From: Bacteroidales bacterium | GTDB lineage: Bacteria; Bacillota; Clostridia; Lachnospirales; Lachnospiraceae | Direction of reading: 5' to 3' | NCBI GenBank assembly: GCA_023664535.1 | Contig: JAMPFJ010000013.1 | Span: forward strand, 1-63,126 | DNA: 63,126 nt | Shown: piece after piece, positions 26,968 through 36,200 of the stretch | Layout of the letters: each line of letters begins with the position of its first letter | How positions within the stretch are numbered: position 1 is the stretch's first letter | Notes under the pieces: generated by a model | Databases searched by the model: none | What the model was told of the DNA's origin: nothing | Seen by the model: only the letters and a program-made list of their open reading frames with translations | Made by a program: the position numbers and the translations under genes

Positions 26968-29313
26968 CTATGCCTTTAATATAATCTTCTGTTTCACTAT
27001 CCCCTCCGCAATCACCTCTGTCATCCGGGATACATAAACAATCGTAAGCCCCCCTGTAATTTCCGTTTCCAGCTCCTCAACGTTCTTCCGGTTCTTATCC
27101 GGCACCAGCACCCTGCGCATTCCCGCATTTTTTGCCGCCAGCAGCTTTTCCTTTAAGCCGCCAATAGGAAGAACGCTGCCCTTTAGCGTAACCTCTCCGG
27201 TCATGGCAAGCCTGCCGTCTACCGGACGGTTTAACAATGCGGAATAGATTGCCAGCGCCATCGTGATTCCCGCTGAAGGACCGTCCTTCGGTGTTGCCCC
27301 TTCAGGCACATGAACATGAACGACATGCTTTTCAAAATAATCCCCGGGAAGCTTCTTAATTTCCGGCAGCGTGCGGACATAGGATAATGCAATCTGTGCA
27401 GATTCCTTCATGACCTCGCCCAGATTTCCGGTCAGGGTAAGTCCTCCCTTTCCCTCTAAAAGATTTACCTCAATCTTTAACGTATCGCCGCCGACTCTCG
27501 TCCACGCAAGACCGTTTACCACACCAATCTTATCCAGGAAATCCTGCTCGTCCATCCTGTATTTCTCTACGCCCAACAGCCTCGGCAGCTTTTTCGGAGT
27601 CACCCGCAGCGACTTAAACTCCTCCGTAAGAATACCTCTCGCCGCTTTTTGCATAAGCCTTCCGATTAGCTGTTCCAGCCTCCTGACGCCTGCTTCCTTC
27701 GTATAATGGCGAATCAACTGATAAATCGCCTCATCGGTTATCTGAAACTGCCTGCCTGTCAACCCGTTCAGCTTCAACTGCTTTGCCACCAGATAAAGTC
27801 TGGCAATATGGAATTTTTCATTTTCCGTATAGCTGTTTACTTCAATAAGCTCCATGCGGTCACGTAACGGCTCGGGTATCGCAGCTGCATCATTGGCGGT
27901 TGCAATGAATAAGACATTACTTAAATCCACCGGAACTTCAAAATAATGGTCGGTAAAATATGCATTCTGTTCGCCGTCCAGCACCTCTAAAAGTGCGGAT
28001 GCGGTATCCCCTTTATAATCACTGCTGGTTTTGTCAATTTCGTCCAGTAAAATTAACGGATTATTTTCCCCCGTCTTTGTAATGGCAGTTACAATTCTTC
28101 CCGGCATAGCGCCGATATACGTTTTCCGGTGTCCCCGGATTTCCGCCTCATCCCGAATCCCTCCCAGTGCAATCCGGGCATATTTTTTATTCAACGCCGT
28201 TGCAATGGATTTTGCAATGGAGGTCTTACCGGTTCCCGGCGGTCCCACCAGACAGAGTATCGGTGCGTCTTTTCTTCCGCTAAGCATACGGACTGCCAGA
28301 TAATCGACAATTCTCTCCTTAATCTTTGTCAGCCCGAAATGGTCCTCCTCCAGCTGCCTGGCCGCCTGCTTTAAGCTGTAAGCGTTACTGCTTTCCTTAT
28401 TCCATGGGTATTCCAGCACCGTTTCAATATAATTACGCAATACCGCACTCTCAGAGGAGGCATAGGCAAGATTGCGAAACCGTTTGATTTCCTTTTGCAG
28501 CTTTTCCTTTACTTCCTCCGGCGGATTCACCTCCTCAAGCATGCGCACATATCTGTCCCCCTCATCCTCTGCACTGTCCTCTCCCAGCTCTTCCTTAATC
28601 AGCTTCAGCTGTTCCCGCAATACATATTCCCTTTGGTTTTTGCTTACGCAGGCTTTTAATTTCTCTGCAAGCTCGGAACGGATATCTGCAATCGCAATCT
28701 CATTAAGTAAAATTTCCAAAAGCCTGTCCACACGGTCGGCAAGTACAAAGCTTTGTAAAATCTGCTGTTTCGCCTCCGCCGTTATGGGCACTGCTTCCGC
28801 CGTCATATCCACCAGTAATTCCAAATCATTTACCCGGTTAAGCGCTGTCAGCGTTACCTCATTCGGTAAAAGCCTGCTCTTCTCGCACTGTTTCAAAACC
28901 CCTTTAAGGGAACGGAGCCTCGCTTCCCGTTCCTTCTCGTCCAGTCCATCATCCTGCTGCACTTTTGAAAGCTGTGCCTGATAGCAGTCCTTTTCAAAGG
29001 TAAAATCCTCCAGCACCGCCCTCTCTTTTCCGGTTAACAGTACCCTCACCAGTCCTTTCGGAAGCTTCAGCACCTGCCGGACCTGCACCACTGTTCCCAC
29101 TGAATAAAGCTGTTCCTTAGAAACCGTATCCGCTGCATTTGCCGACTTTGCCGCAATTACAAACATATCCAGATTCTGCTCCATTGCCAGATTCACCGCA
29201 CGGATAGAAGTCTTATTTTGTATATCAAAATGTACGTTGGTTCCCGGCATAATCACCATATTGCGAAGCACCATCATGGGAACCCGCTTTTCTTTTTCCG
29301 TTGTATTTCCCAT
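26968..29313 (-). CDS. lon: ATP-dependent protease Lon
   Basis: A 781-residue AAA+ protease that degrades misfolded and regulatory proteins. The N-terminal substrate domain covers about 1-310. The AAA module contains Walker A (VGPPGTGKTSIAKSIA, near residue 350) and Walker B (LILLDEIDK, near 415). The peptidase domain carries the catalytic serine in KDGPSAGITMA (near 675) and the lysine in GSVLPIGGLKEKLLAA (near 718). The length matches LonA. It starts with a GAGGAAGGAAT site. The clpX gene lies just upstream and has its own terminator. Confidence 0.98.
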   Translation of the reverse strand: MGNTTEKEKRVPMMVLRNMVIMPGTNVHFDIQNKTSIRAVNLAMEQNLDMFVIAAKSANAADTVSKEQLYSVGTVVQVRQVLKLPKGLVRVLLTGKERAVLEDFTFEKDCYQAQLSKVQQDDGLDEKEREARLRSLKGVLKQCEKSRLLPNEVTLTALNRVNDLELLVDMTAEAVPITAEAKQQILQSFVLADRVDRLLEILLNEIAIADIRSELAEKLKACVSKNQREYVLREQLKLIKEELGEDSAEDEGDRYVRMLEEVNPPEEVKEKLQKEIKRFRNLAYASSESAVLRNYIETVLEYPWNKESSNAYSLKQAARQLEEDHFGLTKIKERIVDYLAVRMLSGRKDAPILCLVGPPGTGKTSIAKSIATALNKKYARIALGGIRDEAEIRGHRKTYIGAMPGRIVTAITKTGENNPLILLDEIDKTSSDYKGDTASALLEVLDGEQNAYFTDHYFEVPVDLSNVLFIATANDAAAIPEPLRDRMELIEVNSYTENEKFHIARLYLVAKQLKLNGLTGRQFQITDEAIYQLIRHYTKEAGVRRLEQLIGRLMQKAARGILTEEFKSLRVTPKKLPRLLGVEKYRMDEQDFLDKIGVVNGLAWTRVGGDTLKIEVNLLEGKGGLTLTGNLGEVMKESAQIALSYVRTLPEIKKLPGDYFEKHVVHVHVPEGATPKDGPSAGITMALAIYSALLNRPVDGRLAMTGEVTLKGSVLPIGGLKEKLLAAKNAGMRRVLVPDKNRKNVEELETEITGGLTIVYVSRMTEVIAEGIVKQKIILKA

Positions 29314-29339
29314 ATTCCTTCCTCACTTTATCATCAGAT

Positions 29340-29378
29340 AAAGAAATGGAACCTGTAATTTTCACAAGTTCCATTCTT
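29340..29378 (-). terminator. Terminator between clpX and lon
   Basis: On the minus strand AATGGAACTTGT pairs with ACAGGTTCCATT across a 7-base loop, followed by TTCTTT. It lies 40 bases after the clpX stop and 30 bases before the lon start, so lon is probably expressed partly independently. Confidence 0.7.
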
Positions 29379-29415
29379 TTCACGCATACTCTGCGAATCT
29401 TAATCCACTCTCTGC

Positions 29416-30708
29416 CTATGCAATCTCACCGTTATTTTTTTTCGGATGACGTTTCACAAAGGATTTCCGCGTCCTCGGAGCTTCTGCATAAATAATCTCC
29501 GGTTCTCCGGTACCCTCCACTGCCTCTTTCGTGATTACACAGCTTGATATCTCCTCATTAGACGGAACTTCATACATCAAATCCATTACCACCTTCTCAA
29601 TAATTGAGCGGAGCCCTCTTGCACCGGTTTTTCTTTCCATTGCCTCCTTTGCAATCGCCTTCAGCGCACCCTCTTCAAATTCCAGCTCAACACCGTCCAA
29701 TTCAAAGAGCTTCTTGTACTGCTTGCAGACTGCGCTCTTCGGCTCGGTAAGAATTTTCACCAATGCCGCTTCATCCAGCAAATCCAGCGTAACGGAAACC
29801 GGTACACGACCGATAAATTCCGGAATCAAACCATATTTCACAAAGTCTGTCGGCGTCACTTTCTTCAAAAGCTCTCCCACATTTTCGTCCGTCTTTTCCG
29901 ACAGCTCGGCACCAAAGCCAATGGACTTCTTTCCTATACGATTCTCAATCACCTTTTCCAGACCGTCAAATGCACCGCCGCAAATAAATAAAATATTCGT
30001 GGTATCAATCTGGATAAATTCCTGATGCGGATGCTTTCTTCCTCCCTGTGGCGGAACAGAAGCCACCGTACCTTCAATAATCTTTAATAATGCCTGCTGG
30101 ACCCCTTCACCGGAAACATCCCTCGTGATGGATACATTTTCAGACTTTTTCGTAATCTTATCAATCTCATCAATATAAATGATACCATGCTGGGCACGTT
30201 CAATATCATAGTCTGCCGCCTGAATAATCTTAAGCAGAATATTTTCCACGTCTTCACCCACATAACCGGCTTCCGTCAGTGCGGTAGCGTCCGCAATGGC
30301 AAAGGGAACATTTAAAAGCTTTGCCAGCGTCTGGGCAAGATAGGTTTTACCGGAACCGGTAGGACCCACCATAATAATATTACTCTTCTGCAGTTCTACG
30401 TCAAAATCTTTATCGGAAAGAATACGCTTGTAATGATTATACACTGCAACGGACAGTACTTTCTTTGCCTCTTCCTGGCCAATTACATACTGGTCAAGAA
30501 ATTCCTTGATTTCCTTTGGTTTTAACAAATTGATGTCGGAAGACTCATCAAAATCCTCCAACTCGTCCTCGATAATTTCAGAACAAACCTCGATACATTC
30601 ATCGCAGATATACACATTCTGTCCGGCAATCAGCTTTCTCACCTGGTCCTGTGTCTTATTGCAAAATGAACAACGTAAAGGTTTTCTGTCATCTCCGCGA
30701 CCTGCCAT
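29416..30708 (-). CDS. clpX: ATP-dependent Clp protease ATP-binding subunit ClpX
   Basis: A 430-residue AAA+ unfoldase that feeds proteins to ClpP. The N-terminal zinc-binding domain has CSFCNK and CDECIE cysteine pairs (residues 14-38). Walker A is [12 protein letters not shown] (near 121), Walker B is [10 protein letters not shown] (near 184), and the ClpP-binding IGF-type loop is in KKSIGFGAE (near 262). Sensor 2 is in [11 protein letters not shown]. The C-terminal tail is basic and rich in Lys. The gene lies 21 bases downstream of clpP. Confidence 0.98.
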   Translation of the reverse strand: MAGRGDDRKPLRCSFCNKTQDQVRKLIAGQNVYICDECIEVCSEIIEDELEDFDESSDINLLKPKEIKEFLDQYVIGQEEAKKVLSVAVYNHYKRILSDKDFDVELQKSNIIMVGPTGSGKTYLAQTLAKLLNVPFAIADATALTEAGYVGEDVENILLKIIQAADYDIERAQHGIIYIDEIDKITKKSENVSITRDVSGEGVQQALLKIIEGTVASVPPQGGRKHPHQEFIQIDTTNILFICGGAFDGLEKVIENRIGKKSIGFGAELSEKTDENVGELLKKVTPTDFVKYGLIPEFIGRVPVSVTLDLLDEAALVKILTEPKSAVCKQYKKLFELDGVELEFEEGALKAIAKEAMERKTGARGLRSIIEKVVMDLMYEVPSNEEISSCVITKEAVEGTGEPEIIYAEAPRTRKSFVKRHPKKNNGEIA

Positions 30709-30729
30709 AGCTACACCTCGTTTTCTAAA

Positions 30730-31329
30730 TTAGTCAATCTTTTCACGATTGGCAATTACGGAATCAATCAGACCGTATTCCACCGCTTCCTGTGCGCTTA
30801 ACCAGTTATCTCTGTCCGTATCTTTTTCCAGCATTTCAACCGGTTTACCACATTCCTTTGCTAAAATTTCATTTATTTTTCTCTTTGTTCTCAAAATATG
30901 CTCCGTGGTAATCTTCATATCACTTGCCTGGCTTCCACTCGGCATCCCACCCATCGGCTGATGTATCATAATCTCCGCATTCGGAAGCGCCATGCGCTTT
31001 CCGGGCGCGCCTCCCGCAAGCAAAAATGCACCCATGCTTGCCGCCATTCCACAGCAAATCGTCGAAACATCACATTTAATGTAATTCATCGTGTCGAAAA
31101 TACCGAAACCTGCCGAAACAGAACCGCCGGGACTGTTAATATATAACTGGATATCCTTTGAAGGGTCTTCCGACTCCAGAAAAAGAAGCTGTGCAATGAC
31201 AATGCTTGCCGTTGTATCATTTACCTCTTCTCCAAGAAAAATAATTCTGTCCTTTAATAATCTGGAATAAATATCATAAGAACGTTCTCCCCTGCTTGTC
31301 TGTTCAATGACATAAGGTACTAAACTCAT
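30730..31329 (-). CDS. clpP: ATP-dependent Clp protease proteolytic subunit ClpP
   Basis: A 199-residue serine protease that forms the tetradecameric proteolytic barrel. The catalytic serine is in [11 protein letters not shown] (near residue 99), the histidine in IMIHQPMGG (near 123) and the aspartate in DTDRDNW (near 172). Length and order (tig-clpP-clpX) are typical of Firmicutes. The start has a strong AAGGAGGATT site. Confidence 0.98.
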   Translation of the reverse strand: MSLVPYVIEQTSRGERSYDIYSRLLKDRIIFLGEEVNDTTASIVIAQLLFLESEDPSKDIQLYINSPGGSVSAGFGIFDTMNYIKCDVSTICCGMAASMGAFLLAGGAPGKRMALPNAEIMIHQPMGGMPSGSQASDMKITTEHILRTKRKINEILAKECGKPVEMLEKDTDRDNWLSAQEAVEYGLIDSVIANREKID

Positions 31330-31376
31330 ACAAAATCCTCCTTAATTGCTAAACTCATCCGCTTTGGCAGCCGATA

Positions 31377-32663
31377 TTACTTTTCTACCGCTGCTTCGGT
31401 TACCAAATCTACCGCTTTCTGTACTGCGATATCCTGCTTAATCGCTTCTTTCTCAGATTCCCCAACCAAATCAGTCAACTGTGCCAAATCCATCTGGTAC
31501 ATTTCCGCCATCTTCTTTAACTCTTCATTCAGCTCTTCTTCCGTAACCTGGATATCCTCGGCCTTTGCAACCGCCTCTAAAACAAGACGGGATTTAATTC
31601 TTCTCTCCGCCTCCGGAGCAGCGCTCTCCAAAAACTTCTCTTTATTCATTCCGGTAAACTGGAAATACTGTTCAACGGACAGACCCTGATAACTAATCTG
31701 CTGTGCAAACTCGTTCATCATCTGCTCCTTTGTCGTCTCAATCATCGGCTCCGGAATCTCCATTGTGGAATTTTCAATAATCCTGTCAATGACAAGACCT
31801 TCTTTTCTATTCTTTGCTTCCTTTTCTTTCTTCACCTGCAGTGTTGCCTTAATATCTGCTTTATATTCATCCAGAGTATCAAATTCCGATACCTCTGACG
31901 CAAATTCATCATCCAGCTCCGGAAGCTCATTCTCCTTAATTCCGTTAAGCTTACACTTAAATACCGCCGGCTTTCCGGCAAGGTCCTCCGCCTGATAATC
32001 CTCCGGGAAAGTAACATTAACGTCAAATTCATCCCCGATATTTTTTCCGACAATCTGCTCCTCAAAAGTATCAATAAAGGAATGTGAGCCTAAAACCAAC
32101 TGATAATTTTCTCCCTTTCCGCCCTCGAAGGCTTCGCCGTCCACAAAGCCCTCAAAATCAATGATTACTTCATCCTCTAATTTTGCTGCCCTGTCCTCTA
32201 CCGGAATGTTTCTTGCATTCTGCTTCTGTACTGACAAAAGCTCTTCGGCAACATCCTCATCCGTCACCTCGACCTCCGTTTTTTCAATTTCAATATTCAT
32301 GTATTCCCCCAGAGTAACCTCAGGTTTTACGGCAACTGTGGCAGAATAAATAAAATCCTTGCCCTTTTCCATCTGCACCACATCAACCTCCGGACGGGAT
32401 ACCACATCTAAATCACACTCATCCAATGCTCCCGGGTAGGAACTCTCCATACATGTATTTGCAGCATCCTCATAAAACATCTCCGGACCATAGACCTTTT
32501 CCAAATATGTCTGAGGAACCTTGCCTTTACGGAAGCCGGGTATGGAAATCTTATTCTTCTGCTTCTGGTAAGATTCCTTCATTGCCTCTTCAAACTGAGC
32601 AGCCGGTACCGTAATGGTAAGCTTTGCCATATTCTTTTCTAAATTTTCCACTGTTAAACTCAT
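31377..32663 (-). CDS. tig: Trigger factor
   Basis: A 428-residue ribosome-bound chaperone with peptidyl-prolyl isomerase activity. The ribosome-docking signature is GFRKGKVPQ near residue 45. The FKBP domain lies about 160-245 (EDEVIIDFEGFVDG, GSHSFIDTFEEQIVG), and the helical chaperone arms fill the C-terminal part. The ATG at 32663 is 11 bases after an AAGGAGG site; a TTG at 32672 is the only earlier option. The promoter at 32754-32783 is about 90 bases upstream, heading the tig-clpP-clpX unit. Confidence 0.97.
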   Translation of the reverse strand: MSLTVENLEKNMAKLTITVPAAQFEEAMKESYQKQKNKISIPGFRKGKVPQTYLEKVYGPEMFYEDAANTCMESSYPGALDECDLDVVSRPEVDVVQMEKGKDFIYSATVAVKPEVTLGEYMNIEIEKTEVEVTDEDVAEELLSVQKQNARNIPVEDRAAKLEDEVIIDFEGFVDGEAFEGGKGENYQLVLGSHSFIDTFEEQIVGKNIGDEFDVNVTFPEDYQAEDLAGKPAVFKCKLNGIKENELPELDDEFASEVSEFDTLDEYKADIKATLQVKKEKEAKNRKEGLVIDRIIENSTMEIPEPMIETTKEQMMNEFAQQISYQGLSVEQYFQFTGMNKEKFLESAAPEAERRIKSRLVLEAVAKAEDIQVTEEELNEELKKMAEMYQMDLAQLTDLVGESEKEAIKQDIAVQKAVDLVTEAAVEK

Positions 32664-32753
32664 CTTTAACAATTCCTCCTTAATATATATCCTTTTATTC
32701 TTTTGCAGTCTTCCTTTGTTAAAGGGCAGTCTTCTTTCTGCACTAATCAGTCA

Positions 32754-32783
32754 ATTATAGCATGCGGTATATGGAAATGTCTA
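32754..32783 (-). promoter_or_regulatory. Predicted sigma-A promoter for tig-clpP-clpX
   Basis: On the minus strand TAGACA (32778-32783) and TATAAT (32754-32759) are 18 bases apart. Downstream there is no clear CtsR or CIRCE operator in the 90-base leader. Confidence 0.7.
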
Positions 32784-32796
32784 GTGTTTTTTTGCA

Positions 32797-32851
32797 AGGA
32801 AAAGGTCGTAATTTACCTTTCCTGCAAAAAGTAAATTACGACCTTTTTTAC
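32797..32851. terminator. Strong hairpin between the SASP gene and the tig promoter
   Basis: AAAAGGTCGTAATTTAC (32800-32816) pairs perfectly with GTAAATTACGACCTTTT (32831-32847). In the plus direction the stem is followed by a run of T; in the minus direction the tail is TTTTCCTT. It most likely ends the SASP transcript about 90 bases past its stop. A smaller ACCGGT hairpin lies at 32883-32900. Confidence 0.6.
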
Positions 32852-32937
32852 CCGGACTGCTTAAGTCCGATTTCCCGCTCATTACCGGTGAAAAACCGGT
32901 GCAGATATTGTCCGCATCGATTTCCCTCAGGGCATGA

Positions 32938-33132
32938 TTACTTACCGGCAATCTGGTTCATCTGAGCTTCTACTAACTTCTTGGTCATCTGTCCACCGAC
33001 AGAACCATTCTCTCTTGAAGTCAAATCACCATTATAACCGTTCTTTAAAGAAACGCCCACCTCAGATGCGCATTCCATTTTGAACCTGTTCATAGCATCA
33101 GACTTCTTGCTAGAATTACTTGAACTTGACAT
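32938..33132 (-). CDS. Alpha/beta-type small acid-soluble spore protein
   Basis: A 64-residue DNA-binding spore protein. It shows the alpha/beta SASP signature: MKFECASEVGV-like (here MECASEVGVSL), then the germination-protease region and the DNA-binding helix GYNGDLTSRENGSVGGQMTK. It coats DNA in spores and protects it against UV damage. The ATG at 33132 has a GGAGGGAACTG site; an earlier in-frame start at 33147 lacks one. Its presence indicates a spore-forming lineage. A small AAGACAT/ATGTCTT hairpin lies in its leader. A forespore sigma factor would be expected to drive it, but no clear motif was found. Confidence 0.95.
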   Translation of the reverse strand: MSSSSNSSKKSDAMNRFKMECASEVGVSLKNGYNGDLTSRENGSVGGQMTKKLVEAQMNQIAGK

Positions 33133-33246
33133 AACAGTTCCCTCCAAATCTATATTATTAAGACATTCTCATGTCTTGGTTATAGTATTTGCAGGGAACT
33201 GTTTTTTATTTAGGTAATAATTGTTAAAACCTTTTTTCGTTTTTTC

Positions 33247-36200
33247 TTATTTCGCTTTTCTGCGAAGAACAACTATCCCGCCCATCGCCATCAGCATTAT
33301 CATTCCCATAACGGCAACCGGCGCTTCATCTCCTGTCTTTGCAGAACCGGTGCTCCTCAGGGAACCGACAGAAGTACTGGAGGTAGCAGCCGGTGTCGGA
33401 TTCGGATTATCGCCAGGAGACTCTGTTGTCGCCGTGCTGCCGCCGGTTCTCTCTGTAGTCGGTGCTTCACTCGGCTTCTCAGTTGTCACATAAATCTCTC
33501 CGGTTGTCCCCGGGTCGGGGCTTCCGCTGTCTATCCTCTCCGTAGTTGGCTCCTCTACCGGCGCCTCTCGGTTATACAATACTGCATAAGTTGAAAACTG
33601 GCTTGTCGTAACCGTATATGTGCTTGGATTATTATCCATATCTACCAGAGAAGTACCGGTAAAGTTATCGCCGTCCTGGTGAATACGGACAACCTCCAAA
33701 CCGGGTTTTCCTGCCATATCTCCCAACGGAATCGTTACCGAAACCGCCGCACCGTTACCTAATTCCGTTACTCTGGTGCGTTCCACTACTCCGTTTGCAT
33801 CCGTCACAATCTTATATAACGACAAATCCAGATATGCGCCGACAATCTTATTGGAATCGGTCACTGCGTACATCGCCGTTATTTCATTTGCAGAAACACT
33901 GGTTACCTTCATCAGGGTTGCATATAATTTAAACTCCACGGTTCCGCCGTCATCAATCAAGGCTTTATCCTTTTCGGTAAAGTTATAGTTGTCATACTCA
34001 AAAATGGAATCCATATTATCTGCGGTAACCTTCGGCGTTTCACTGGTCGTAATCTCCACGGAAGTATTCATTCCGGAAAGCACCATTTCAATATAGGTGG
34101 TAGGATAGATTACCATTCCACCCTCAATCATAATGCCCACCGTCCTGGAATAAAATCCGTCTGTAGCAACCAGATTATACATTCCGTCCGGAACACGGTC
34201 AAAGACAAACTGCTCACCCGCATTTATCTCCGATGCCATTATACACATATTTCCGTCAAAGAGACCTACCGTTATTTTTCCCTCACGGTTATCTGCATAT
34301 CTTGCCGTACCGGACAGGGAAATACCTGCCGTATCAGGCGACAGAGTACGGAAATATCCCTCATATTCTAACACTTCTTTTCCTTCCGATACTGCGGTAA
34401 TCTTATAAACATAGGTGGCTGCCTGTGTTAATCCGCTCAATACTGCAGAAACCGTTACATTTCCGTTTGCATCCTCATTTGCTATTGACTGTGTCTCTCT
34501 GTAACTTGTATCCGTATATTTGCGGTATGCAACGGATACCGATTGAATCGGAAAAGTTCCCTTTCGTACAAAGGCGCCTACTGTTGCCGAAGAGGTACTT
34601 ATATTGGTAATCGGTTTGATTTTCATGCTCATTGGTGTAAATACTGCCTGCTCCGAAAGATTTCCTGCATTATCCGCTGCCTGAATGGAATAATTACCGG
34701 TCTCTTTTACCTCAAAGCTTCCTTTATAAGTATGCCCATCTCCGACCTTTTCCATTTTTACAGCAAATTCCCTGGTACCGTGCAAAACCTTTATCGAATC
34801 TCCGTTTACTCCACTCACCTCATCCGTAATCGTAAAGCTGACCAAAACGGAAGCATTGTTTCCTTTTTCCGGAGTTATCGTAATTACCGGAGCCGTCTTG
34901 TCGTGCTTAACCGTAACAACATGACTGTCCTTATTGTCACATTCCACACCGGAAGCGCTGACGCTCCATGCCTTTACATTTTCTTCGCCTTCCTCCGTAA
35001 TGCGCAATACCTGCGACGGTCCCTCAATTTCCACAGCCGCCTCCGCATTTCCTCCGGTCTTCCAACGGCGGTAACTGGTAACCACCGGAGTCGGTAATTC
35101 TTCGTCCGTCTCGGTTACATTCTGAATCGTAATCTCCGGCTCTGTTCTATACCAGCCGTTTTCCCCATCCGGTTCTGCCGGTACAACCGTAATCTCCGGA
35201 CAACCCGGTTTTGCCGTGGAAATATTGGTAATCTCATTTTCCCAAACCGTCTTATTTCCGGCTTTATCTGCAAGGATAATCGTATATTTTCCCTTAGTTT
35301 CTGCCTGGAAGCTTCCTCTATACACGCCTTTTTCATTCGGCTCACCCAGTTCACATTCAACCTCATTGCCGGTGCTGTCCGTTATGGTTACATAGTCTAC
35401 ACCGCTTAACTCATCAGATGCAGTAAGGTAAATGGTGGTATCTTTTGTCCATTCCGTACCGTCATAAAATACCCGCAGCTTCGGATTCTCATCATCCACC
35501 TTAAGCGTAAACTTATCACTGTCCACGGTATTTCCGGCATTGTCCGTCACCGTGGCATAAACCGTATAAGGACTGCTGCTGCTGGGACCGATACTCTGGG
35601 TAAACGTCTGCTTCTCCGTTTTATTTTCGGGATTATCCACTCTTTTTTCAATATCCGTATCGTTAATATGCCAGGTTATCCCGTAAATTCCGGAAATTGT
35701 ATCCGTAACCTCAAGTTCAGCCACACAATTCCGATAATATACCATCTTATCCTCGGATACCCCGGACTGATTCTTCACGATATCAGTCTGGTCCTCCCCT
35801 GCCTTCACCACTATCGGGGAAACTACCGGTCCCGCCTGCTCAACACTCCATTCGTAATTGTCACTGTTACTATTATCCGGTCTTAACTTAATCGGTGCGC
35901 TCATATTTCCGGCTTTATCCACCGCATAACAGGTAATCACGCCAACTTTTTTATCTGCATCCTGAATGGAATTCCGAAGAATACTGATTGTTGCAACTCC
36001 GGTATTCCGGTTAAATCCCACCTCGTTTGTTGTCGGCCCGCCAAACAGACCGTAATGCAGGGAATCAAGACCCGATGCATTATCTTCATAGCGAATCTGA
36101 ATGGTAATTATCGATTTTATATAGGTACCAAAATCCATAACTCCACCGATACCCGGGAAGAACAGACCTCCCTCCGGAATCGCTGTCGCACTATCATACT